Assembly (NCBI GenBank): GCA_021828925.1 | Contig: JAJZCT010000194.1 | Coordinates: forward strand, 1 to 6,689 | Direction: 5' to 3' | DNA from: Planctomycetota bacterium | Lineage (GTDB): Bacteria; Planctomycetota; Phycisphaerae; WQYP01 | DNA: 6,689 bases | Shown: positions 1 through 5,930 of the stretch, piece by piece | Layout: each line of letters starts with the position of its first letter | How positions within the stretch are numbered: the first letter of the stretch is position 1 | Made by a program: the position numbers and the translations under genes | Notes under the pieces: generated by a model | Databases searched by the model: none | What the model was told of the DNA's origin: nothing | What the model saw: only the letters and a program-made list of their open reading frames with translations

Positions 1-1
1 T

Positions 2-37
2 AGTCCGCGTCACGCCGAAGCTGAAAAGAAGGCCTGA
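2..37 (+). CDS. rplO: Probable C-terminal tail of ribosomal protein L15 (partial)
   Basis: The reading frame entering the window at base 2 gives SPRHAEAEKKA and stops at TGA 35-37. It is a short, basic, alanine/lysine-rich tail with no diagnostic motif. The identification rests on position only: in bacterial spc clusters the gene directly before secY is normally rplO. The fragment would be a disordered C-terminal extension of L15. The 145-nt distance to secY is longer than usual, so another upstream gene is possible. A competing frame from base 3 stays open to about 139 but resembles nothing I recognise. Confidence 0.45.
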   Translation, partial: SPRHAEAEKKA

Positions 38-73
38 TAAGCGGAAAATTCCAGTTTTGTCATCAGGTCATTG

Positions 74-115
74 GTTTATTCAGCGGCAAGTGGGTAGAAT
101 AAACGGCTTGTCCGC
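74..115 (+). promoter_or_regulatory. Interlocking inverted repeats in the secY leader
   Basis: GTTTATTC (74-81) is perfectly complementary to GAATAAAC (97-104), an 8-bp stem with a 15-nt loop. The loop carries GCGGCAAG (83-90), which pairs with CTTG (107-110) and CCGC (112-115), leaving only T111 bulged. The two helices interlock, so they are either alternative folds or a pseudoknot. A weak promoter-like pair, TTGGTT (71-76) and TAGAAT (95-100) with an 18-nt spacer, overlaps the first repeat. The complementarity is seen directly; any function is inference. Confidence 0.4.
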
Positions 116-182
116 GTTTGCCGGGATAAGAAGTTTGTAAGTGTTCCGTGCCGAATGAGGGCATTTTTGCAGCGAGGTTATT

Positions 183-1640
183 TTGTTTCGGACCATCCTG
201 AACATCTTCAAAATACCCGAGTTGCGAACGAAGCTTCTGTTTACCATCGGGCTGTTGTGCGTCTATCGTATCGGATTTTATATACCGCTGCCCGGTGTAG
301 ATACGCATGCATTAAGTTCGTTTGTAAGCAGCTCAAGTTCTTCACCTCTGGGGCAGATCAGCAGCTATTTGAGCCTGTTTTCCGGCGGTAATTTGGGTTT
401 AAGCACAATCTTCGGCCTGGGCATCATGCCCTATATCAGCGCCGCAATTATCTTCCAATTACTTGGTACCGTCATTCCTTCACTGGAAAAGCTCCAGAAG
501 GAAGGCGAACCTGGAATGCGGAAAATAACGGAATGGACACGCTATGCCACGGTGGTATTGTGTCTGATTCAGTCGTTCGTCTGGATGGGGTATCTCACCC
601 GGTCATCGGCAAGCAGTCCGCACGGATTTCTCTACGCCGATACGTTTTATCATCACTACACGCTGTTCTGGATTTCCGGCCTTGTGGCATTGACCGCCGG
701 CAGCGTGTTTTTAATGTGGCTGGGCGAACAAATTGACGCCTATGGCATTGGTAATGGCGTATCGCTGATTATCATGGCCGGTATTATCGCGCGGATGCCC
801 GCAGCCATTCAGGATGTATGGGATCAATCATCCTTCCGCGTTTCGTCCGCTGGCTCGCATCCCTATGGCATTGGAACGGTGCTGTTTCTGGTTGTGGCGT
901 TTGTGGGCGTTTCCGCAGCGGCTATTACGCTTGAAATGGGACAGCGCCGGATCGGAATCCAACAAGCCAAACAGATGCGCGGGCGCCGGATGTTCGGCGG
1001 TATGAGCAATCAATATCTGCCGTTGCGGGTTAATCATGGCGGCGTCATGCCGATTATTTTCGCCAGTTCGCTGATTCTTATTCCCAATGTACTGTTGGGT
1101 TGGCTGGCTCCCCGTTTTGGAGAGTTCTACGCCTTTCAAGTGATTCAGGAATCGCTTGAGCCGGGCCACTATATCTATATTGTGCTTTATATCATCATGA
1201 TTTTCTTCTTTTCCTACTTCTGGAATACGGTTCAGTTTCAACCTAAGGAAATGGCCGACCAATTGCGTGATTACGGCAGCTTTATCCGTAATCTTCGCCC
1301 CGGTCCGCGCACGGCGGAATATCTTGAACAGGTTATGACCCGCATTACCTATTGCGGCGCGGCGTTTCTTGCGGTAATCGCCCTGATGCCCACAATTGTC
1401 GCACGCTATATGGGTGTGAGCTTTATGATCACGCAGTTTCTCGGGGGAACAGGTCTGCTGATTGTGGTAAGCGTATTGCTCGATTTTATCTACCGGGTGG
1501 AAGCGAATCTGGTCATGCGGAATTATGGCGGATTGCTTGAAAGCGACAATTCAGTCGCCGCCCGCAAGAAGCCGTCAGCCGCGCAGGGTACCACAAAAAA
1601 CCTTCCAGGACGCAATAACATTAAAGGGTCAGCCGCATGA
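183..1640 (+). CDS. secY: Preprotein translocase subunit SecY
   Basis: SecY is the membrane channel of the Sec translocon and, with SecE and SecG, passes unfolded proteins across or into the inner membrane, driven by SecA or the ribosome. The 485-residue product starts with the typical cytoplasmic MFRTILNIFKIPELR and then the first membrane segment (about 17-37). A serine-rich outer loop (45-56) precedes the plug/TM2 region (FSGGNLG 66-72, GLGIMPYISAA 78-88). Further hydrophobic segments make up the usual ten-helix protein. Cytoplasmic loop 4 runs into TM7 (GIQQAKQMRGRR 258-269, HGGVMPIIFASS 285-296). Loop 5 holds PKEMADQLRDYG and the key RPG (372-374) used in SecA/ribosome contact. The polar C-tail (about 455-485) is somewhat long. 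The start is TTG: GAGG (174-177) lies 5 nt upstream and no in-frame ATG lies nearby. The ATG at 155 is in another frame. The gene ends in a 4-nt overlap with adk. Confidence 0.97.
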   Translation: MFRTILNIFKIPELRTKLLFTIGLLCVYRIGFYIPLPGVDTHALSSFVSSSSSSPLGQISSYLSLFSGGNLGLSTIFGLGIMPYISAAIIFQLLGTVIPSLEKLQKEGEPGMRKITEWTRYATVVLCLIQSFVWMGYLTRSSASSPHGFLYADTFYHHYTLFWISGLVALTAGSVFLMWLGEQIDAYGIGNGVSLIIMAGIIARMPAAIQDVWDQSSFRVSSAGSHPYGIGTVLFLVVAFVGVSAAAITLEMGQRRIGIQQAKQMRGRRMFGGMSNQYLPLRVNHGGVMPIIFASSLILIPNVLLGWLAPRFGEFYAFQVIQESLEPGHYIYIVLYIIMIFFFSYFWNTVQFQPKEMADQLRDYGSFIRNLRPGPRTAEYLEQVMTRITYCGAAFLAVIALMPTIVARYMGVSFMITQFLGGTGLLIVVSVLLDFIYRVEANLVMRNYGGLLESDNSVAARKKPSAAQGTTKNLPGRNNIKGSAA

Positions 1641-2305
1641 GACTGGCCTTGCTGGGACCCCCTGGGGCGGGCAAGGGCACGCAAGCCATTCGCATTGCGC
1701 ACCGGCTGAAATTAGCCCATTTGTCCAGTGGTGATATTCTCCGCTCGGAAAAATCCGCTGGTACGCCATTGGGGCTTAAAATCCGCGATTTCATTGACCA
1801 TGGCAAGCTTGTTCCTGACGAGCTGATGATCCGCGTTATGGAAGAGCGGGTGGCCAGGATTCATGGCGGCTTTGTTCTCGATGGTTTTCCCCGCACACTG
1901 GTGCAGGCTGCGGATTTGGCCGGCTTTTTGGATACCATTCATAAACCACTGGATCTGGTGGTAAACTTCGTGCTCGACGAACAGGTATTAAGCCGCCGCT
2001 TTGAAGGGCGTCGCGTTTGCCCGGTTTGCGGGTCGGTTTACCATTTGGATACCATGCCGCCGGAAGTTCCGGGGTTATGTGATCAGGACGGACAGGCGCT
2101 TGTAACCCGCCCGGATGACCAGCCGCAAGTGGTGCGGGAACGGATAAAAACGTATCGGCTAAGTGTTGAACCGCTGGTTGATTTCTACAATCGCCGCGGA
2201 ATTCTGGTAACCCTGGATGCCGCCGGTTCCCCCAACGATGTCACGGCAGCGGTACTGGCGCTGATTCGTGAGCATACCGGCAAAAAGCGGCATAAAGGCA
2301 ATTAA
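1637..2305 (+). CDS. adk: Adenylate kinase, zinc-binding LID type
   Basis: This cytoplasmic enzyme catalyses ATP + AMP = 2 ADP and keeps adenylate charge balanced. The 222-residue protein has the P-loop GPPGAGKGT (7-15) at the N-terminus and the AMP-binding stretch HLSSGDILR (28-36). DGFPRT (82-87) is the catalytic-core signature. The long LID domain spans roughly 121-160. The LID carries C128-x2-C131 and C148-x2-D151, the Cys3-Asp zinc site known from Bacillus-type enzymes, so it is probably a structural zinc form. The arginines R167 and R169 after the LID match the phosphate-binding pair of the family. Length is typical of long-form bacterial Adk. ATG 1637 overlaps the secY stop (ATGA), with AAAGGG at 1623-1628 as a likely ribosome binding site inside secY, so translational coupling is likely. 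secY-adk-map-infA is a classic order. Confidence 0.97.
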   Translation: MRLALLGPPGAGKGTQAIRIAHRLKLAHLSSGDILRSEKSAGTPLGLKIRDFIDHGKLVPDELMIRVMEERVARIHGGFVLDGFPRTLVQAADLAGFLDTIHKPLDLVVNFVLDEQVLSRRFEGRRVCPVCGSVYHLDTMPPEVPGLCDQDGQALVTRPDDQPQVVRERIKTYRLSVEPLVDFYNRRGILVTLDAAGSPNDVTAAVLALIREHTGKKRHKGN

Positions 2306-2346
2306 AACGGTGGATTGCTTTGGGGGGCATCCACGGGAAATTGGTA

Positions 2347-3129
2347 ATGAAAATCGCATTAAAATCACGCAGCGAAATAGATCAAATGCGGGCCGCCGGC
2401 CGCGTGGTGCACCAGACCCTTTTGCGCTGCAGAGAAGCGGTGCGACCGGGCGTCAGCACCGAAGAGATCGATCAGATTGCATACCAGACCTTTACCGCCG
2501 CCGGCGCTGAAGGTCTTTTCAAGTACTACCCGACCTATGAACCGGGAAAGGGTTTTCCGGGGAACACCTGCATTAGTGTTAATGAAGAAGTCGTGCATGG
2601 CATTCCAGGTTCGCGCACTCTGGTGCAGGGCGATGTGGTAAGTGTGGATTGCGGCATTCGGCTCAATGGCTGGTGTGGAGATTCCGCCGTCACGATCGGT
2701 GCCGGTGCGCTATCTAATGCGAATCAAAAACTTATTCGCATAGCAGAAGAAACCTTACAGATTGCCATTGACTCCATTAAACCCGGTGTGCCCTGGTCGG
2801 GGGTGGCCCGAAAGATGCAGGCGCATGTGGAATCTAACGGTTTTTCATGTGTGCGTGAATTTGTCGGCCATGGGATCGGCCGCCGCCTGCATGAAGAGCC
2901 GAAAGTGCCGAATTTTACATCGCGGGAATTTGAACGCCATGGCGATTTTTACCTGCAGGTTGGAATGGTTCTGGCGGTGGAACCCATGGTTCTCGCCGGA
3001 GGGGCGGAGGTCGTGGTTTTGGATGACGGCTGGACGGTGATCAGTAAGGATGGAAGTCCCGCAGCCCATGTTGAGCATACGCTGGCAGTCATACCGGGCG
3101 GATGTGAAGTGTTGACAGATGGGCAATAA
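2347..3129 (+). CDS. map: Methionine aminopeptidase, type I
   Basis: This enzyme removes the initiator methionine from nascent proteins after deformylation, at the ribosome exit. The 260-residue product has the pita-bread metallopeptidase fold. All five metal ligands are visible: D101 (SVDCG), D112 (GDSA), H175 (GHGIG), E212 (VEPM) and E243 (HVEHT). The substrate-site histidines H84 (VHGIP) and H182 (LHEEP) are also kept. There is no N-terminal zinc-finger or SH3-binding extension, as in E. coli Map (264 residues). I chose ATG 2347 because the family's usual N-terminus begins here ([18 protein letters not shown]); GGGA at 2335-2338 lies 8 nt upstream. An in-frame TTG at 2320 with GGTGGA 5 nt upstream would add nine residues (MGGIHGKLV) that do not fit the family. 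The gene lies 41 nt after adk and 32 nt before infA. Confidence 0.97.
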   Translation: MKIALKSRSEIDQMRAAGRVVHQTLLRCREAVRPGVSTEEIDQIAYQTFTAAGAEGLFKYYPTYEPGKGFPGNTCISVNEEVVHGIPGSRTLVQGDVVSVDCGIRLNGWCGDSAVTIGAGALSNANQKLIRIAEETLQIAIDSIKPGVPWSGVARKMQAHVESNGFSCVREFVGHGIGRRLHEEPKVPNFTSREFERHGDFYLQVGMVLAVEPMVLAGGAEVVVLDDGWTVISKDGSPAAHVEHTLAVIPGGCEVLTDGQ

Positions 3130-3161
3130 TCGTAGAAACTATAAGTTTGCTGAGGAAACGA

Positions 3162-3377
3162 ATGCCTAAGGAAGATGCCATACGCTTGGAGGCCTTGGTA
3201 ACAGAGGCTTTGCCGAACGCGATGTTTCGCGTGAAGCTGGAAAACGGACATGTGCTGCTGGCGCACATATCCGGGAAAATGCGGGTTAATTACATCCGTA
3301 TTCTGCCCGGGGATAAAGTAACCGTTGAGATGTCCCCTTATGATTTGAATCGGGGGCGTATTATCACGCGGAATTGA
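3162..3377 (+). CDS. infA: Translation initiation factor IF-1
   Basis: IF-1 is a small OB-fold protein that sits in the A site of the 30S subunit during initiation and supports IF-2 and IF-3. The 71-residue product begins [13 protein letters not shown] and contains the near-invariant core [14 protein letters not shown] followed by [19 protein letters not shown] and PYDLNRGRI, ending at ITRN. Length and sequence match the bacterial family (E. coli 72 residues). ATG 3162 is preceded by GAGGAA (3152-3157) at a 4-nt gap. A TTG at 3147 in the same frame would add MLRKR but lies upstream of this ribosome binding site and is unlikely. infA between map and rpmJ is the classic arrangement. It is probably the last gene of the secY transcription unit before the promoter-like patch at 3473-3510. 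Confidence 0.97.
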   Translation: MPKEDAIRLEALVTEALPNAMFRVKLENGHVLLAHISGKMRVNYIRILPGDKVTVEMSPYDLNRGRIITRN

Positions 3378-3472
3378 GCATCGCCGTGTGCCTCTCCGGA
3401 TGTAATGGGACATGCGGCCGCGGAACTTTGGGTATTCCCGCAGGCAGGTGGTTGCCGCGGCTCAATAAGTTG

Positions 3473-3510
3473 TTGAGAGCACTGGAATAATTTAATATTT
3501 TTGGTATAGT
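3473..3510 (+). promoter_or_regulatory. Candidate promoter for the rpmJ-rplQ (alpha) unit
   Basis: In the infA-rpmJ gap a markedly AT-rich patch stands out from GC-rich surroundings. TTGAGA (3473-3478) and TATTTT (3496-3501) are separated by exactly 17 nt, a sigma-70-like arrangement. A second possibility is the extended -10 element TGGTATAGT (3502-3510) with a poor -35 (CTGGAA, 3482-3487). Either would start transcription roughly 50-65 nt before rpmJ, leaving a leader that contains the hairpin at 3534-3553. The match is by eye to consensus, with no experimental evidence. Confidence 0.55.
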
Positions 3511-3533
3511 AAAGAGTTTACCCCTCGGCTGGA

Positions 3534-3553
3534 GCGTTCCACCGGGTGGAAGC
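3534..3553 (+). promoter_or_regulatory. GTTCCAC/GTGGAA leader hairpin, copy 1 (before rpmJ)
   Basis: TTCCAC (3537-3542) pairs with GTGGAA (3546-3551) around a CGG loop. With G3536 bulged, GC 3534-3535 extends the stem against GC 3552-3553. It ends 6 nt before the rpmJ ribosome binding site (GGAG 3560-3563). The 5' arm GCGTTCCAC is identical to that of the hairpin before rpsK, and the core is repeated before rpoA. Possible roles are an RNA processing site, a ribosomal-protein binding site or a DNA operator; which one is not known. Confidence 0.5.
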
Positions 3554-3569
3554 GAGTTTGGAGCACGCG

Positions 3570-3686
3570 ATGAAAGTGCGATCTAGCGTTAAAAGAATTT
3601 GTGAACATTGCGTTGTGGTGCGCCGGAATGGTGTGTTGCGCGTTATTTGCAAGGCTGACCCGCGACATAAACAGCGGCAGGGTTAA
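3570..3686 (+). CDS. rpmJ: 50S ribosomal protein L36
   Basis: L36 is the smallest large-subunit protein and packs against 23S rRNA. The 38-residue product begins [14 protein letters not shown] and ends in the family hallmark DPRHKQRQG. It is the zinc-binding (C+) form: C11, C14, C27 and H33 are all present in the zinc-ribbon spacing. GGAG (3560-3563) lies 6 nt before the ATG. Length and sequence match the family fully. It sits between infA and rpsM as in many bacteria, and is probably the first gene after the promoter-like patch at 3473-3510. It is short enough for automatic callers to miss, but the identification is firm. Confidence 0.97.
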   Translation: MKVRSSVKRICEHCVVVRRNGVLRVICKADPRHKQRQG

Positions 3687-3716
3687 GCGTGCGTGTTCAC
3701 CGGGCCGCGTTGTGCG

Positions 3717-3784
3717 GGTTGACTGGCTTGGGTCGTCAACCGGAAGCGATGTCAGCCTGTGTCGGAAACCAATAAGCCAGTTGA
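3717..3784 (+). promoter_or_regulatory. rpsM leader with two mutually exclusive helices reaching the ribosome binding site
   Basis: Helix A pairs GGTTGAC (3717-3723) with GTCAACC (3735-3741), 7 bp with an 11-nt loop. Helix B pairs ACTGGCTT (3722-3729) with AAGCCAGT (3774-3781) perfectly over 8 bp. Helix B can grow through G·U, U·G and U-A pairs to 3719-3729 with 3774-3784, covering the first two bases of the GAGGAG (3783-3788) that serves rpsM. The helices share 3719-3723, so they cannot form together. This layout would suit control of initiation at rpsM, but function is inferred from complementarity alone. Confidence 0.4.
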
Positions 3785-3793
3785 GGAGTTTGT

Positions 3794-4180
3794 ATGCCCC
3801 GTATTTCCGGTGTGGATATTCCGTTGGACAAGCCAGTTCGCATCAGCCTGCGCTATGTGTATGGCATTGGACCGGTCAATGCCATGGGAATTCTGAAGGA
3901 AGCCAATATTGATCCGCAGAAGCGGGCCAAAGAGCTGACCGAAGATGAAGTCGCCCGTATCAGCAATATTATCGACCGCAGCTTTGTGGTGGAAGGTTCA
4001 TTGCGTCGGCAGGTGCAGCAGAACATAGCCCGGCTCAAAGATATTCAATGCTATCGCGGATCGCGCCATCGGCGCAGCCTGCCCACACGCGGTCAGCGCA
4101 CTCGTTCCAACGCCCGAACCCGCAAAGGTCCGCGCAAGACGGTTGCCGGTAAGAAGGGCGTTAAGGAACTCCACGGCTAA
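3794..4180 (+). CDS. rpsM: 30S ribosomal protein S13
   Basis: S13 lies in the head of the small subunit, contacts S19, the P-site tRNA through its C-terminal tail, and the 50S subunit at bridge B1. The 128-residue product starts [10 protein letters not shown], where most relatives have MARIAGVDIP. It keeps the helix-two-turn-helix region [14 protein letters not shown] (about 21-34), the [15 protein letters not shown] helix, and the C-terminal [18 protein letters not shown] / [16 protein letters not shown] block that touches RNA. Slightly longer than E. coli S13 (118 residues), mainly through a short GVKELHG end. GAGGAG (3783-3788) lies 5 nt before the ATG. First of the rpsM-rpsK-rpoA-rplQ block of the alpha operon. 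Confidence 0.98.
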   Translation: MPRISGVDIPLDKPVRISLRYVYGIGPVNAMGILKEANIDPQKRAKELTEDEVARISNIIDRSFVVEGSLRRQVQQNIARLKDIQCYRGSRHRRSLPTRGQRTRSNARTRKGPRKTVAGKKGVKELHG

Positions 4181-4195
4181 GGGCTGATTTCCGCG

Positions 4196-4225
4196 GGCGT
4201 TCCACGGCGGGTTCTGTGGAATGTC
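4196..4225 (+). promoter_or_regulatory. GTTCCAC/GTGGAA leader hairpin, copy 2 (before rpsK)
   Basis: Bases 4196-4207 can pair with 4214-4225 over 12 bp, including three G·U pairs, leaving a six-base loop (CGGGTT). The core is TTCCAC (4200-4205) against GTGGAA (4216-4221). The 3' side CTGTGGAATGTC (4214-4225) matches CTGTGGAATATC (4811-4822) before rpoA in 11 of 12 positions, and the 5' arm GCGTTCCAC equals that of the rpmJ copy. It lies 32 nt before the rpsK start and has no T-run, so it is not an intrinsic terminator. Confidence 0.55.
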
Positions 4226-4257
4226 GTGTGGGATGTTTACAATATTGAGGTTATATC

Positions 4258-4638
4258 ATGGCAAAAACGGGTAAGAAAAAAGTACGCAAAAATGTGGGCC
4301 GGGGAATTGCCCACGTCAAAGCCAGTTTTAATAACACACAGGTGACCATCACCGATGTGAATGGCGAAACGCTGGCTTGGGATTCCGCGGGAACCGTCGG
4401 CTTTAAGGGCGCTCGTAAAAGCACGCCGTTTGCCGCCACCCGCGCCGCGGAAAATTGTGCCACCAAGGCTAAAAAGTTTGGCGTGCAGGAAATTGAAGTC
4501 CGGGTCAAGGGACCCGGTTCCGGTCGCGAATCGGCCATCACGGCCTTGCAGAACAGCGGTTTGAAAATTACCTCCATTGAGGACAACACCCCGCTGCCGC
4601 ACAATGGCTGCCGCCCGCCGAAAAAGCGGCGCGTATAA
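4258..4638 (+). CDS. rpsK: 30S ribosomal protein S11
   Basis: S11 forms part of the platform of the small subunit with S6 and S18, near the mRNA exit in the E-site region. The 126-residue product has a basic N-terminal tail ([16 protein letters not shown]), then [18 protein letters not shown], the conserved block [35 protein letters not shown], and the hallmark end [18 protein letters not shown]. Length and motifs are fully typical. GAGG (4247-4250) lies 7 nt before the ATG. It follows rpsM by 77 nt. The next gene is rpoA, not the rpsD found here in E. coli and many others. Confidence 0.98.
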   Translation: MAKTGKKKVRKNVGRGIAHVKASFNNTQVTITDVNGETLAWDSAGTVGFKGARKSTPFAATRAAENCATKAKKFGVQEIEVRVKGPGSGRESAITALQNSGLKITSIEDNTPLPHNGCRPPKKRRV

Positions 4639-4693
4639 TCCTTGCGTGCATCAGCGGCCTTTGTATCTGTTTTGTTCAGATCGGGATGGGCCG

Positions 4694-4756
4694 GTGATTT
4701 TGCAATCACAGTCCGCTGTACGGAATTTCTGATGCGTCAGGATTCCCCGGCGGGAA
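4694..4756 (+). other. Small stem-loops in the rpsK-rpoA gap
   Basis: The 199-nt gap between rpsK and rpoA contains no open frame resembling S4. It holds several short inverted repeats. GTGATT (4694-4699) pairs with AATCAC (4704-4709) around TTGC. TCCG (4712-4715) pairs with CGGA (4721-4724). TTCCC (4743-4747) pairs with GGGAA (4752-4756). None has a terminator-like T-run. They may form a structured leader together with the larger hairpin at 4776-4820, but short repeats like these also arise by chance. Confidence 0.25.
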
Positions 4757-4775
4757 AAGTTTTGAATCGTTGCTT

Positions 4776-4820
4776 TGTTCCACAGTGACAGATGCCTTGT
4801 GGCGATAATCCTGTGGAATA
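4776..4820 (+). promoter_or_regulatory. GTTCCAC/GTGGAA leader hairpin, copy 3 (before rpoA)
   Basis: TTCCACAG (4778-4785) is perfectly complementary to CTGTGGAA (4811-4818). A G·U and a U-A pair extend the stem to 4776-4785 with 4811-4820, 10 bp in all. The 25-nt loop holds a nested GCC-TTGT-GGC hairpin (4794-4803). It ends 6 nt before the rpoA ribosome binding site AGGAGA (4827-4832). It shares the GTTCCAC core with the rpmJ and rpsK copies and an 11-of-12 3' side with the rpsK copy, while loop length differs greatly. Confidence 0.55.
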
Positions 4821-4837
4821 TCAGTTAGGAGATTTTT

Positions 4838-5875
4838 ATGCGGATGCGTTGGCGTGGTCTGGAACTCCCGACCAAAGTTGAAATGGATGAATCCATTGTC
4901 TCAAGTACCTACGGAAAATTCATCGTCGAGCCGTTTGAACGCGGTTTCGGAACCACCGTTGGTAACTCGCTGCGGCGCATTTTGTTAAGTTCGCTGGAAG
5001 GCGCAGCCGCGGTTTCCGTGCGTATTGCCGGCGCTGAACATGAATTTGCCCAGATTCCCGGCGTGGTGGAAGACGTTACCGATATTATTCTCAATGTTAA
5101 AGGTCTGGTCGTATCGCTTGAGGGTGATATTCCCAAGACACTCAGCGTGCAGAAGCAGGGGCCGGGCACCGTTACCGCCGGCGATTTGAAGGGTGATCCC
5201 GCGCTGACCGTGCACAACAAAGACCTGGTTCTGGCCACGCTTAATGCCGATACCAGTTTTGATATGGAACTGGAAATCCGCAAGGGTCGCGGCTTTGTGA
5301 CCGCTTCGGAAAACACACCCGAAGAACAGATCATCGGCGTGATTCCAATTGATTCAATTTACTCTCCGGTGACGCGCGTGCGTTATAAAACCGAAGATAC
5401 CCGCGTGGGCCAGAAAACCAATTATGATCGTCTGCTTCTGGAAATCTGGACCAACGGAACCATTTCTCCGCAATTGGCTCTGGTTGAAGCGGCCAAAATT
5501 CTGCGCAAGCATCTCAATGCCTTTCTGCTGCATCTGGACCTGGGGGAAGAAATTGATGCTCCCATGGAAGTTGATGAGCCGACAACGCCGGTCGAACTTA
5601 ATGATGAACTTAAAGGCAAGCTCGATCAGCCGCTGTCAACGATGGAACTTTCGGTGCGGGCCAGCAATTGTCTGGAATCGGCCAAAATTCATACCATCGG
5701 CGATCTGGTGCGCCTGACCGAAGGCGAATTGATGAAGGTTCGCAGTTTTGGCAAAACCAGCCTGCGGGAAATTAAACGTAAGCTCCAGGAAATGGGCTTC
5801 TCGCTGGGCATGCAGGTGCCCGATGAGGAAGAAGAGGAACCGCAATCTGAAGCTGCCGCTGAAAAGGCATCTTGA
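4838..5875 (+). CDS. rpoA: DNA-directed RNA polymerase subunit alpha
   Basis: RpoA dimerises to start assembly of RNA polymerase, and its C-terminal domain binds promoter UP elements and activators. The 345-residue product has a planctomycete-like start (MRMRWRGLELPTKVEMDES). The N-terminal domain includes EPFERGFGTTVGNSLRRILLSSLEGAA (31-57), the dimer and beta/beta-prime contact region, and IPGVVEDVTDIILNVKGL (73-90). An acidic linker (about 237-263) leads to the helical C-terminal domain (about 265-325) with R274 and N277 (VRASNCL) and GKTSL (305-309). R274 and N277 correspond to the E. coli DNA-binding residues R265 and N268. The position of E. coli K298 is threonine. The tail is strongly acidic (DEEEEEPQSE). 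AGGAGA (4827-4832) precedes the ATG; a second Met at residue 3 is an alternative start. Lies 199 nt after rpsK. Confidence 0.98.
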   Translation: MRMRWRGLELPTKVEMDESIVSSTYGKFIVEPFERGFGTTVGNSLRRILLSSLEGAAAVSVRIAGAEHEFAQIPGVVEDVTDIILNVKGLVVSLEGDIPKTLSVQKQGPGTVTAGDLKGDPALTVHNKDLVLATLNADTSFDMELEIRKGRGFVTASENTPEEQIIGVIPIDSIYSPVTRVRYKTEDTRVGQKTNYDRLLLEIWTNGTISPQLALVEAAKILRKHLNAFLLHLDLGEEIDAPMEVDEPTTPVELNDELKGKLDQPLSTMELSVRASNCLESAKIHTIGDLVRLTEGELMKVRSFGKTSLREIKRKLQEMGFSLGMQVPDEEEEEPQSEAAAEKAS

Positions 5876-5930
5876 AGTATCGGTTGAATGTGTTTGTTGG
5901 TCTGCGGCTCTAAGAAAAATCAGGCCGCCT

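Noticed and set aside
2320..2346. Upstream TTG start for map with a fair ribosome binding site
   Set aside because: The nine added residues do not fit type I methionine aminopeptidases, while ATG 2347 gives the usual N-terminus. It cannot be fully excluded.
3147..3161. Upstream TTG start for infA
   Set aside because: It lies before the strong GAGGAA that serves ATG 3162, and the family N-terminus begins at MPKED.
2949..3413. 154-codon open frame on the - strand across the map end and infA
   Set aside because: It is antisense to two certain genes with intact family motifs, has no recognisable domain and no plausible ribosome binding site.
3414..3460. GC-rich inverted repeat after infA (CCGCGG at 3418-3423 and 3455-3460) as a terminator
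   Set aside because: The arms are only 6 bp with a 31-nt loop and no T-run follows. CCGCGG is self-complementary, so the pairing is cheap in GC-rich DNA.
3601..3912. 103-codon + strand frame starting inside rpmJ and running into rpsM
   Set aside because: It is out of frame with both L36 and S13, which are certain, and its product resembles nothing.
4238..4243. TACAAT before rpsK as a -10 promoter element
   Set aside because: No acceptable -35 lies 15-19 nt upstream; that space is occupied by the copy-2 hairpin.
4778..4822. TTCCACAG / CTGTGGAATA as DnaA boxes and a replication origin
   Set aside because: They match the TTATNCACA consensus poorly (about 7 of 9), there is no AT-rich unwinding region or dnaA/dnaN, and the arms pair with each other as a hairpin.
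4639..4837. Remnant of rpsD between rpsK and rpoA
   Set aside because: No stretch in any frame resembles S4, and the gap is short, so there is no sign of a decayed gene.
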